From: an uncultured Ruminococcus sp.
GTDB taxonomy: Bacteria; Bacillota; Clostridia; Oscillospirales; Acutalibacteraceae
Length of the DNA: 5,385 bases
Reading direction: 5' to 3'
NCBI GenBank assembly: GCA_902773165.1
Contig: CACYDO010000252.1
Span: 1 to 5,385 of the forward strand
A model generated the notes under the pieces. The model was not told the origin of the DNA, did no database searches, and saw nothing but the letters and a program-made list of their open reading frames with translations. This document shows, in pieces, positions 1-5,385 of this stretch (position 1 is the stretch's first letter; each line of letters opens with the position of its first letter). The position numbers and the translations under genes are program-made.

Positions 1-2
1 AT

Positions 3-86
3 GCCGGTATGGTGGAATTGGCAGACACAAGGGACTTAAAATCCCTCGGAGTAAAATCCGTGCCGGTTCGAGTCCGGCTACCGGCA
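3..86 (+). tRNA. tRNA-Leu, anticodon UAA
   Basis: This is a complete class II tRNA. The seven-base acceptor stem pairs GCCGGTA (3-9) with TACCGGC (79-85), and A86 is the discriminator base. The anticodon stem AGGGA/TCCCT (30-34 and 42-46) encloses the loop CTTAAAA, which places UAA at 37-39, reading UUA leucine codons. A long variable arm with stem CGGA/TCCG (47-50 and 57-60) is typical of leucine tRNAs. The T arm is GCCGG-TTCGAGT-CCGGC (62-78). The 3' CCA is not encoded (the next bases are CTG), so it must be added by nucleotidyltransferase. The promoter lies outside the window. Confidence 0.97.
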
Positions 87-90
87 CTGA

Positions 91-128
91 AAAGCGGCTT
101 GAATCTAAAGGATTCAAGCCGCTTTTTT
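91..128 (+). terminator. Intrinsic terminator of the tRNA-Leu transcript
   Basis: A perfect 15-bp inverted repeat (91-105 with 111-125) has the five-base loop TAAAG and runs into six T residues at 123-128. The core stem GCGGCTTGAATC/GATTCAAGCCGC is strong. It begins five bases after the tRNA, so it ends the tRNA transcript and isolates the downstream region from read-through. Confidence 0.93.
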
Positions 129-161
129 GATTGCCTTAAACTAAAATATGATTTATATCGG

Positions 162-296
162 CTAGTTATCTCTGTTATGAGAGCTATACTGCATGATTTT
201 CACAGTGTCATTCTCAATTCGATAAACAATACGGATGCAGTCATCTATTCTTCTGCTCCAATACCTTAGATTTTCAAAACTCCGGCGGAACTGTCA
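162..296 (-). pseudogene. Decayed YoeB/Txe-family toxin, C-terminal remnant
   Basis: On the minus strand, codons from about 290 down to the TAG at 162-164 read a C-terminus like that of YoeB, the ribosome-dependent mRNA interferase of YefM-YoeB toxin-antitoxin systems. The stretch WSRRIDDCIRIVYRI is followed by ENDTVKIMQYSSHN. It aligns without gaps over 29 residues to the end of E. coli YoeB as I remember it (WSRRI...HRLVY...RYHY). The residues matching YoeB catalytic Arg65 (codon 231-233) and His83 (codon 177-179) are present, but the Tyr after the His is Asn. Upstream, an in-frame TGA at 294-296 closes the frame. A PE dipeptide that could match the YoeB Glu46 region sits in another frame, consistent with a small deletion. 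No start codon, RBS, N-terminal half or antitoxin gene is seen. I infer a dead fossil; an unrelated chance match is possible but unlikely. Confidence 0.72.
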
Positions 297-357
297 GCGA
301 CAACACGCTGTAGGAAAAATCGTAACAAAATTTTAACATAGAAATTTCAAAATTCTA

Positions 358-387
358 TTGACTTTTATAGTGTAAATAAGGTAATAT
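358..387 (+). promoter_or_regulatory. Candidate sigma-A promoter for the TetR-family gene
   Basis: A -35 box TTGACT (358-363) and a -10 box TAATAT (382-387) are separated by 18 bases in AT-rich DNA. This would start transcription near 394, about 70 bases before the TetR-family start codon. A 7-bp inverted repeat, TATTGAC (356-362) and GTCAATA (395-401), brackets the promoter and might be part of an operator. Prediction is by eye only. Confidence 0.55.
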
Positions 388-463
388 AGAAATGGTCAAT
401 ATAATTACGGTGGATAGGTGTGCTTTATTTTGGTAAAATTGCTGTCGAAAGGGTGAACATGTA

Positions 464-985
464 TTGGATATTCGCGCCGCTAACAGCATTAAAAGAATTA
501 CCGACGCATTTATTGAAATGCGTAAGAGAAAATCGCTTGAATCCATCTCCGTTACCGCGCTCTGCAAAGCGGCAGGAGTTAATAAATCTACCTTTTATGC
601 CCATTTTCAGGACATCTATGACCTTACAGACAAGCTGGAAACAAAGATCATTCAGGATATCATCTCTTTGGTCGATCTTCCCGATGATGTTGCCGTCAAT
701 GGTCAGGTCGCTACAGAGGCTGTCTTTAATGCGTACCTCGCCAATGCCGAAATAGTCAATATTGTTTTTACAGGCTCGCGCGCGGCTCTGCTTCCGCAAA
801 AAACAGAAGCAGTTCTCAAAGAAACAATTTACTCAATTCACCCCGAATACCGCGAAGATCTTGAGATAAATGTTATGCTCTCTATGATGATCTACGGCGG
901 ATTCTATGCGTTCAAAACAAATGACGCATACGACGCAAAAAAGGTCGTGGAGATAATTGGTCGCTACAACACAAAAATACGTTAA
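464..985 (+). CDS. TetR/AcrR-family transcriptional regulator
   Basis: This is a 173-residue DNA-binding regulator, a usual length for short TetR-family proteins. The N-terminal helix-turn-helix lies at residues about 10-56: an AF-E-R-K opening helix, then SISVTALCKAAGV and the recognition helix NKSTFYAHF, followed by DIYDL. The STFY-HF-DIYDL form is typical of a clostridial TetR group with a divergent, mostly helical C-terminal ligand domain. The C-terminal half here (residues about 60-173) gives no clue to the ligand. The start is TTG at 464: it is the only likely start after the in-frame stop at 434, it yields the family-like beginning MDIRAANS, and AAAGGG lies at 448-453. An ATG at 459 is better spaced from that RBS but is in another frame. 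The gene is transcribed alone; glgB begins 183 bases later with its own promoter. Like most such proteins it may repress its own promoter or a neighbour; its targets cannot be told from the sequence. Confidence 0.9.
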   Translation: MDIRAANSIKRITDAFIEMRKRKSLESISVTALCKAAGVNKSTFYAHFQDIYDLTDKLETKIIQDIISLVDLPDDVAVNGQVATEAVFNAYLANAEIVNIVFTGSRAALLPQKTEAVLKETIYSIHPEYREDLEINVMLSMMIYGGFYAFKTNDAYDAKKVVEIIGRYNTKIR

Positions 986-1010
986 AAGAATTTTGCAATT
1001 TATGAATAAT

Positions 1011-1040
1011 TTGTTAATTCTCCGACTGCTGTAGTATATT
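1011..1040 (+). promoter_or_regulatory. Candidate promoter for glgB
   Basis: TTGTTA (1011-1016) and TATATT (1035-1040) are spaced 18 bases apart, giving a predicted start near 1047 and a leader of about 120 bases before glgB. A second, weaker pair, TTGGTT (1042-1047) and TATGTA (1065-1070), is also possible. The tetR-to-glgB gap shows no convincing terminator, so some read-through from the regulator gene is conceivable. Confidence 0.4.
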
Positions 1041-1062
1041 GTTGGTTGCAAATCTCATGAAT

Positions 1063-1083
1063 TTTATGTATCATTAACATAAA
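1063..1083 (+). promoter_or_regulatory. AT-rich dyad in the glgB leader
   Basis: TTTATGT (1063-1069) and ACATAAA (1077-1083) form a perfect 7-bp inverted repeat around a 7-base spacer. It lies just after the predicted glgB transcription start. It could be a protein-binding site or a weak RNA hairpin. In DNA this AT-rich it may also be chance. Confidence 0.25.
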
Positions 1084-1155
1084 GAAAGATCATACAAAAA
1101 TTAAACACATTCAGCTAAAGAAAGTCAGAAAAACGAAAATTTATTATTTCAGAAA

Positions 1156-1162
1156 AGAGGGG
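1156..1162 (+). promoter_or_regulatory. Ribosome binding site of glgB
   Basis: AGAGGGG lies six bases before the ATG at 1169. It is a strong Shine-Dalgarno match and fixes the start of the branching enzyme. Confidence 0.8.
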
Positions 1163-1168
1163 TACACT

Positions 1169-3250
1169 ATGGCTCAGAATCCTGACATGTATTCGCAGCT
1201 TGAGCTTTTCCTTTCGGGAAAATCAACTCATGCTTACAAATTTTTAGGTTCGCATTTCATGAGCATCGCCGGCAGAGACGGAGTTGTGTTCAGAGTATGG
1301 GCGCCCAACGCAAAGAGCGTTGCAGTTGTCGGTGACTTCAACAATTGGGACGAAAACGCAAACTACATGTACCGCATGCTCGGTACGGGCGTATGGGAAA
1401 CGTTCATTGAGGGCATCTCCGAATATGATAACTACAAATACAGCGTAGAAACGCCGTGGGGTGACCGTCAGCAGAAGGCTGACCCGTATGCATTCCATGC
1501 GCAGACTCGTCCGGAAAACGCTTCTAAGGTCTACGATATCGACGGATATGAGTGGAACGACAGCGAGTGGTATGAGTATCAGAAGGCTAATCCGCATAAG
1601 AATCAGCCTATCAACATCTATGAGGTCAACGCAGGCTCGTGGAAAAAGAACGAGGACGGTACTTTCTTCTCATACCGTCAGCTTGCAGAAGAGCTTGTTC
1701 CTTATGTAAAGAAAATGGGCTTTACTCACATTGAGTTCATGCCTCTTACAGAGTTCCCGTTTGACGGCTCCTGGGGCTATCAGGTAACGGGTTACTATGC
1801 CGCAACCTCACGTTACGGTACACCGAAGGATCTTATGTATTTCGTTGACGAATGCCATAAGGCAGGCATCGGCGTTATTCTCGACTGGGTACCGGCTCAC
1901 TTCCCGAAGGACGCTCACGGTCTTGCGCGCTTCGACGGTACAGGCTGCTACGAGTATGAAGACTGGAGAATCGGCGAACACAAGGAGTGGGGTACGTATA
2001 TCTTCAATTTCGGCAGATACGAAGTAAAGAGCTTCCTCATTTCTTCCGCTAACTTCTGGGTTGAAGAATTCCACTTTGACGGAATCAGAGTTGACGCAGT
2101 TGCTTCTATGCTCTATCTCGATTACAACCGTAAGGACGGCGAGTGGCTGCCCAATCAGTACGGCGGAAGAGAAAACCTCGTTGCAGTTGAGTTCCTGCAG
2201 GAGCTTAATACAATGATGCATGAAAATCACCCGTATTCAATGATGATCGCCGAGGAAAGCACAGCTTGGGCGAACGTTACGGGTTATCCTATAAAGGATT
2301 ACGGTCTTGGCTTCGATTACAAGTGGAATATGGGTTGGATGAACGACATGCTCCGCTACATCGAGGAAGATCCACTGTGGAGAAACTGGCATCATAACGA
2401 GCTGACATTCAGCCTTATGTACGCGTTCTCCGAGAACTTCATTCTCCCGATCTCACACGATGAGGTCGTATACGGAAAGGGCTCGCTCATCAACAAAATG
2501 CCCGGCAGCTATGAGATGAAATTCCAGGGTATGAGAGGATTCCTCTCATTTATGATGGCTCACCCCGGCAAGAAGCTTCTCTTCATGGGCTCTGATATCG
2601 GTCAGTTTGACGAGTGGAACGCTGAGGCTCAGCTGCAGTGGAATCTGCTTGATTACGATAAACACAGAGATCTTAACCACTTCGTTGCCGAGCTGAACAA
2701 GTTCTACAAGGAAGTTCCGGCAATGCACGAGAACGACTACGACTGGAACGGCTTCCGCTGGGTAGCTCTCGAAGACGCAGAAAGAAGTATTATTGCATTC
2801 AGACGTATCGCTTACGACGGCTCTGAGGTTCTCGTTGTGTGCAACTTCCAGCCTATCACAAGAGAGCATTACAGAGTTGGCGTGCCGAAGTACGGTATCT
2901 ATAAGGAGGTTCTCAACTCCGAAAGCACAGAGTTCGGCGGCTGCGGCATAGGCAACAGCGGCGAGCTTAGGGCCGAGATGATAAACTTCAATAATCTCGA
3001 TCAGTCTATTGACCTGACTATTCCTCCGCTTGGCGTTCTCTACATTACGCTTGACAAGGAGCTTCCCGTTCCTGTTGTTGAGAAGAAGGAAGAGAAAAAG
3101 GAAAAGAAGACTGCCAAAAAGTCTTCCAAGTCAAAGGCTAAGGCTGACAAGGCAGAAAAAGCCGAAAAGGCTGAAAAGGAAGAAGCTGCTGAAAAGGCAG
3201 AGGAAAAAGCAGCAGAAGCTGCACCTGCCGAGGAAGCAAAGGCTGAGTAA
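1169..3250 (+). CDS. glgB: 1,4-alpha-glucan branching enzyme GlgB (EC 2.4.1.18)
   Basis: The enzyme cuts alpha-1,4 glucan chains and re-joins them through alpha-1,6 bonds during glycogen synthesis in the cytoplasm. It has 693 residues. After about 25 residues comes a CBM48 domain (about 28-115, with FRVWAPNAKSVAVVGDFNNW), then the GH13 barrel (about 145-530) and a C-terminal beta domain to about 630. The GH13 conserved regions are all visible: region I DWVPAHF (239-245), region II FDGIRVDAV with nucleophile Asp309, region III AEEST with acid/base Glu362, and region IV SHDEVV with Asp431. The RVDAVASMLYLDY signature identifies a branching enzyme rather than another amylase. The extra N1 domain of E. 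coli GlgB is absent. Residues 631-693 form an added Lys/Glu/Ala-rich tail with AEK repeats, probably disordered or helical and not needed for catalysis. The ATG at 1169 has a strong RBS. A terminator follows closely, so the gene looks monocistronic; no glgA, glgC or glgP is in the window. Confidence 0.97.
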   Translation: MAQNPDMYSQLELFLSGKSTHAYKFLGSHFMSIAGRDGVVFRVWAPNAKSVAVVGDFNNWDENANYMYRMLGTGVWETFIEGISEYDNYKYSVETPWGDRQQKADPYAFHAQTRPENASKVYDIDGYEWNDSEWYEYQKANPHKNQPINIYEVNAGSWKKNEDGTFFSYRQLAEELVPYVKKMGFTHIEFMPLTEFPFDGSWGYQVTGYYAATSRYGTPKDLMYFVDECHKAGIGVILDWVPAHFPKDAHGLARFDGTGCYEYEDWRIGEHKEWGTYIFNFGRYEVKSFLISSANFWVEEFHFDGIRVDAVASMLYLDYNRKDGEWLPNQYGGRENLVAVEFLQELNTMMHENHPYSMMIAEESTAWANVTGYPIKDYGLGFDYKWNMGWMNDMLRYIEEDPLWRNWHHNELTFSLMYAFSENFILPISHDEVVYGKGSLINKMPGSYEMKFQGMRGFLSFMMAHPGKKLLFMGSDIGQFDEWNAEAQLQWNLLDYDKHRDLNHFVAELNKFYKEVPAMHENDYDWNGFRWVALEDAERSIIAFRRIAYDGSEVLVVCNFQPITREHYRVGVPKYGIYKEVLNSESTEFGGCGIGNSGELRAEMINFNNLDQSIDLTIPPLGVLYITLDKELPVPVVEKKEEKKEKKTAKKSSKSKAKADKAEKAEKAEKEEAAEKAEEKAAEAAPAEEAKAE

Positions 3251-3266
3251 AAATCTTATACTAACT

Positions 3267-3302
3267 AAAAAAATTCGCCGGACTTCATGTCCGGCGTTTT
3301 TT
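3267..3302 (+). terminator. Intrinsic terminator after glgB
   Basis: The stem CGCCGGAC/GTCCGGCG (3276-3283 and 3289-3296) with loop TTCAT is followed by six T residues (3297-3302). Seven A residues upstream (3267-3273) would give a T tract on the other strand, so it may also stop residual transcription coming from the convergent pnt operon. Confidence 0.92.
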
Positions 3303-3500
3303 GCTGCGTCATTTTCTATTATAAAAACTTTTGTAACATTCAGGATTCCTCCGCTTAGCTGCGCGCTCCCTGCTGACGTAACATTATACGAGTTAATTTG
3401 GATTATTCAATTGCCGCATTAATAAATTCCACAAGCCTTTCGCATGTGCTCTTAAAATTATTGATAAATCATTGCCTAAGTAATAAGTTATCTGTAAACT
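3303..3500. other. Convergent intergenic DNA, no intact gene seen
   Basis: This stretch lies between the glgB terminator and the pnt operon terminator. It has no credible start codon with RBS and no RNA gene that I recognise. It is AT-rich apart from a short GC-rich patch near 3345-3375. On the minus strand, 3403-3471 reads 22 sense codons ending in TAA with a protein-like composition (FKSTCERLVEFINAAIE), preceded by a stop. This could be a gene fossil but is too short to assign. Confidence 0.5.
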
Positions 3501-3547
3501 AAAAAATTGATCTCCGCGAATGCAGCTATATTCGCGGAGACCAATTT
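3501..3547 (-). terminator. Intrinsic terminator of the pnt operon
   Basis: Read on the minus strand, a 17-bp stem (3547-3531 with 3520-3504) encloses a 10-base loop and runs into a T tract (complement of the A residues at 3501-3506). The single plus-strand A/C mismatch becomes a G-U wobble in the minus-strand RNA, so the stem is fully paired only in that orientation. This supports it as the terminator for pntB, whose stop codon is about 70 bases upstream. Confidence 0.88.
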
Positions 3548-3573
3548 CCCTTCACAACAGAGTAAAATCGGAA

Positions 3574-3630
3574 CTGCCTCCCGGCGCTTGCCGGGCGGAG
3601 CTGCCTCCGGGTGCCTACCCGGCGGCGGAG
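3574..3630. repeat. Tandem GC-rich palindromic repeat overlapping the pntB 3' end
   Basis: Two similar units lie side by side. Each starts with CTGCCTCC (3574-3581 and 3601-3608) and ends with GGCGGAG (3594-3600 and 3624-3630). Each encloses a small hairpin: CCGGC-GCTT-GCCGG in the first and CCGGGT-GCCT-ACCCGG in the second. The cores differ while the flanks and the stem pairing are kept, as in REP-like extragenic palindromic elements. The second unit encodes the last residues and the TAG stop of pntB. Genome-wide copy number cannot be judged from one window. Confidence 0.65.
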
Positions 3631-5060
3631 TCGTCAAATTCACTGACGAGGCTGGAGACTGTTTGCTTTGCGTCACCGTAGATCATTACGGTGTTGTCGT
3701 TGGTGAAGAGCGGATTTTCAACGCCCGAGAAGCCTGTTCCTTTACCTCTTTTTAGTACGAATACAGTTCTTGCTTCAAATGCATTGATTATCGGCATGCC
3801 GTACAGCGGCGAGGTTTCGTCAGTAAGCGCGGACGGGTTTACTACGTCGTTTGCACCGATAACGATCGCGACATCTGTGCTGCCCATCTGCGGATTCATT
3901 TCATCTGCCGTTTTCAGCTGCTCGTAGGGCACGTTTGCTTCTGCAAGAAGTACGTTCATATGACCCGGCATACGACCTGCTACCGGGTGGATCGCAAAGC
4001 TTACCTCTGCGCCGTTTTCTTCAAGCTTGTCGCAAAGCTCCTTTACTGCGTGCTGCGCCTGTGCTACAGCCATGCCGTAGCCGGGAATAAATACAACGCT
4101 CGAAGCCGCTTCGAGTATAAGATATGCGTCCTCAACAGACATGCTCTTCGGCTCTTTCTGCTCGCCCGAAGCGCCCTTCTTAGCAGACGCGCCGAAGCTG
4201 CCGAACAGCAGGCTGTAAAGCGTTCTGTTCATCGCCTTACACATGATGAGAGTAAGAATTAAACCTGAAGTACCTACTAAGCAGCCCGAAACTACAAGTA
4301 CGGAGTTCGAGATCGACAGACCTGCAAACGCTGCCGCAAGTCCCGAAAATGCGTTAAGCAGTGAAATAATTACCGGCATATCGCCGCCGCCGATAGCAAC
4401 GACCATCGTAAAACCAAGAATAAGATAAGCTGCCGTGACGATAATAATACCGATCAAGCCGATATCGGGAGTAACTACTCCTGCAATTTGCAGCGCATAA
4501 ATGATAACGCCGCAAAGACCTGCTGCGGCAAGAAGTCCGTTTATGAAATTCTTGCCCGGAATAGTGATGTTCTTCTTGAACATCTTGCCCGAAAGCTTAC
4601 CCCACGCAACGACCGAACCGGTAAACGCGATCGCGCCGATCGCAACGGTAAGTCCGAGCGCAATACTTGAAAATACATTGATACTCTTGTCGGTCATGTA
4701 CTGAGTAAGTGCAACGAGCAGAGATGAAAGACCGCCGAAGCCGTTAAACAGCGCAACAAGCTGCGGCATACCGGTCATTTCGACTTTTTTAGCCCACACC
4801 GCGCCGATCACCGCGCCGAGGGCGATAGCTGCCGCCGTCCAGATGTACGCGTTGTGGAGCGGATCTGCTGTGAGCGTATCGGTCACATTTTTCTCAAAAA
4901 GAACTGTAACGACCGCGATAAGCATACCGACAGAGGACAGTCTGTTGCCCTTTCGCGCCGTATCGGCCTTGCCAAGAAGCTTGATTCCCCTGATGAAAAG
5001 AATAGAGGAGATCATGTATAATACAGTTGTCGAAACAACTCTTATGCTTTCAAAATTCAC
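3615..5060 (-). CDS. pntB: NAD(P)+ transhydrogenase, beta subunit PntB
   Basis: This is the NADP(H)-binding subunit of the proton-translocating transhydrogenase, an inner-membrane enzyme that passes hydride between NADH and NADP+ using the ion gradient. It has 481 residues. The first 275 or so hold about nine membrane helices (roughly 7-27, 40-56, 71-90, 99-120, 131-153, 172-190, 200-224, 227-249 and 254-274), matching the dII part of PntB. A linker of about 30 residues leads to the Rossmann-like dIII domain with PGYGMAVAQAQ (326-336), HPVAGRMPGHMNVLLAEA (358-375), IGAND (401-405) and KRGKGTGFSGVENPLF (437-452). Asn236 in LLNAFSG matches the conserved channel Asn222 of E. coli. Asn106 in VALFNGFGG stands where E. 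coli has channel His91. The start is GTG at 5060, overlapping the pntAB stop as GTGA, with AAGGGAG at 5071-5077. The last residues (SAAG and TAG stop) come from a hairpin repeat rather than family sequence. Confidence 0.96.
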   Translation of the reverse strand: MNFESIRVVSTTVLYMISSILFIRGIKLLGKADTARKGNRLSSVGMLIAVVTVLFEKNVTDTLTADPLHNAYIWTAAAIALGAVIGAVWAKKVEMTGMPQLVALFNGFGGLSSLLVALTQYMTDKSINVFSSIALGLTVAIGAIAFTGSVVAWGKLSGKMFKKNITIPGKNFINGLLAAAGLCGVIIYALQIAGVVTPDIGLIGIIIVTAAYLILGFTMVVAIGGGDMPVIISLLNAFSGLAAAFAGLSISNSVLVVSGCLVGTSGLILTLIMCKAMNRTLYSLLFGSFGASAKKGASGEQKEPKSMSVEDAYLILEAASSVVFIPGYGMAVAQAQHAVKELCDKLEENGAEVSFAIHPVAGRMPGHMNVLLAEANVPYEQLKTADEMNPQMGSTDVAIVIGANDVVNPSALTDETSPLYGMPIINAFEARTVFVLKRGKGTGFSGVENPLFTNDNTVMIYGDAKQTVSSLVSEFDDSAAG

Positions 5061-5365
5061 TTCTTCTTGTCTCCCTTCTTCTTAAACATTTCGAGCATTC
5101 TGTCCGTAACGAGATAGCCGCCGACAACGTTGATCGCTGCAAGAACGATCGCCGCAAAGCCGCAGATATTGCTTACCATGCCTTCTGTGTGAAGCGCAAC
5201 GGCAGTTGCCGAAACAGCGCCGACGATAGTAATGCCCGAAATCGCGTTTGTACCCGACATCAGCGGAGTGTGCAGCTGAGAGGGTACTTTAGAGATCAGC
5301 TCTACGCCGAGAAAACCGGCTATTACAAATACAAAAACAAGCAGAAGAATTTCTCCGATTGCCAT
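5057..5365 (-). CDS. pntAB: NAD(P)+ transhydrogenase, alpha subunit membrane part (PntAB)
   Basis: This is the separate membrane part of the alpha subunit in the three-gene (split) form of the transhydrogenase, as in Rhodospirillum rubrum. It has 102 residues, the usual size. Three membrane helices lie at about 4-24, 34-57 and 65-88. The family motif LHTPLMSGTNAISG spans residues 31-44, and YLVTDRMLEMF (84-94) precedes a lysine-rich cytoplasmic tail. Ser43 occupies the place where I recall the Thermus thermophilus protein having the channel residue His42. The ATG at 5365 has AAAGGA at 5375-5380, nine bases upstream. The gene overlaps pntB by four bases, so the two are almost surely co-translated. 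The NAD-binding PntAA gene should lie immediately to the right; only about 20 bases of upstream sequence are in the window. Confidence 0.95.
   Translation of the reverse strand: MAIGEILLLVFVFVIAGFLGVELISKVPSQLHTPLMSGTNAISGITIVGAVSATAVALHTEGMVSNICGFAAIVLAAINVVGGYLVTDRMLEMFKKKGDKKK
5071..5077 (-). promoter_or_regulatory. Ribosome binding site of pntB inside pntAB
   Basis: AAGGGAG on the minus strand lies ten bases before the GTG start of pntB, inside the lysine codons that end pntAB. With the GTGA stop/start overlap, it supports the GTG at 5060 as the pntB start and suggests re-initiation by ribosomes finishing pntAB. Confidence 0.6.
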
Positions 5366-5374
5366 ATTTTTCTT

Positions 5375-5380
5375 TCCTTT
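5375..5380 (-). promoter_or_regulatory. Ribosome binding site of pntAB
   Basis: AAAGGA on the minus strand is nine bases before the ATG at 5365, supporting that start. A TGA at 5384-5382 could be the stop of an upstream pntAA, but its frame cannot be confirmed from the window. Confidence 0.65.
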
Positions 5381-5385
5381 CTCAA

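Noticed and set aside
9..269. Open frame of 86 codons on the plus strand across the tRNA
   Set aside because: It begins inside tRNA-Leu and passes through the terminator. The protein-like start (MVELADTRDLKS) is the usual translation of a leucine tRNA, not a gene.
381..406. Imperfect dyad GTAATATA / TATAATTAC over the tetR -10 box
   Set aside because: The arms need a one-base bulge and are made almost only of A and T, so a chance match is likely.
420..755. 111-codon plus-strand frame starting with TTG/ATG near 459
   Set aside because: It overlaps the TetR-family gene in another frame and its translation has no family features. The helix-turn-helix lies in the frame starting at 464.
1907..1913. 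DWVPAHF instead of DWVPGHF in GlgB region I as a possible defect
   Set aside because: The catalytic Asp and His neighbours are kept, and Ala at this position is, as I recall, common in Firmicute branching enzymes, so it is not a sign of lost activity.
1808..2230. 140-codon minus-strand frame inside glgB
   Set aside because: It is antisense to the conserved GH13 barrel, has no recognisable domain, and is a codon-bias shadow of glgB.
3030..3422. 130-codon frame rich in Arg and Lys
   Set aside because: It is the shifted reading of the AEK-repeat tail of glgB, continuing through the terminator. The low complexity of the tail keeps stops rare in this frame.
3501..3630. CRISPR array suspected from repeated palindromes
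   Set aside because: Only two GC-rich units are present, directly adjacent, with no unique spacers of regular length and no cas genes.
3488..3755. Small frames on both strands around the repeat (62 and 82 codons)
   Set aside because: They are composed of the hairpin repeat, the terminator and the pntB end read in other frames. Neither has a credible RBS or independent support, and GC-rich repeats create such frames.

Overview
The window reads as an ordinary chromosomal segment from a low-to-moderate GC Firmicute of the class Clostridia, most likely a gut Ruminococcus-like (Oscillospiraceae) bacterium. This placement is inferred from the TetR subfamily, the short-N-terminus clostridial GlgB, the split three-gene transhydrogenase arrangement and the GC-rich hairpin repeat. 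No marker gene in the window proves it. I see no obvious new defence, secretion or biosynthetic system.

Layout, left to right. A complete tRNA-Leu(UAA) gene without an encoded CCA lies at 3-86, followed at once by a very strong intrinsic terminator (91-128). The next 330 bases hold no intact gene. On the minus strand they keep the C-terminal third of a YoeB/Txe-family mRNA-interferase toxin (about 162-296), whose N-terminal part and antitoxin are gone. A sigma-A-type promoter (358-387) then drives a TTG-initiated TetR/AcrR-family regulator (464-985). After an AT-rich leader with its own promoter comes glgB (1169-3250), a GH13 1,4-alpha-glucan branching enzyme of glycogen synthesis with an unusual Lys/Glu/Ala-rich C-terminal tail. 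It ends in an intrinsic terminator (3276-3302) and appears monocistronic.

The right third is on the minus strand and converges on glgB. It holds the last two genes of a split proton-translocating NAD(P)+ transhydrogenase: pntAB (5057-5365), the membrane part of the alpha subunit, and pntB (3615-5060). They overlap by four bases (GTGA), which implies translational coupling. The NAD-binding subunit PntAA would be expected just beyond the right edge. The end of pntB runs into a tandem GC-rich hairpin repeat (3574-3630), and the operon closes with a 17-bp-stem terminator (3501-3547).

Functionally, GlgB serves storage polysaccharide and PntAB/PntB balance NADH and NADPH against the ion gradient. 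Nothing in the sequence ties the two units together beyond sharing a convergent intergenic region. The observations most worth a second look are the decayed YoeB toxin, the apparent absence of both known proton-channel histidine positions in the transhydrogenase, and the repeat that supplies the pntB stop codon.
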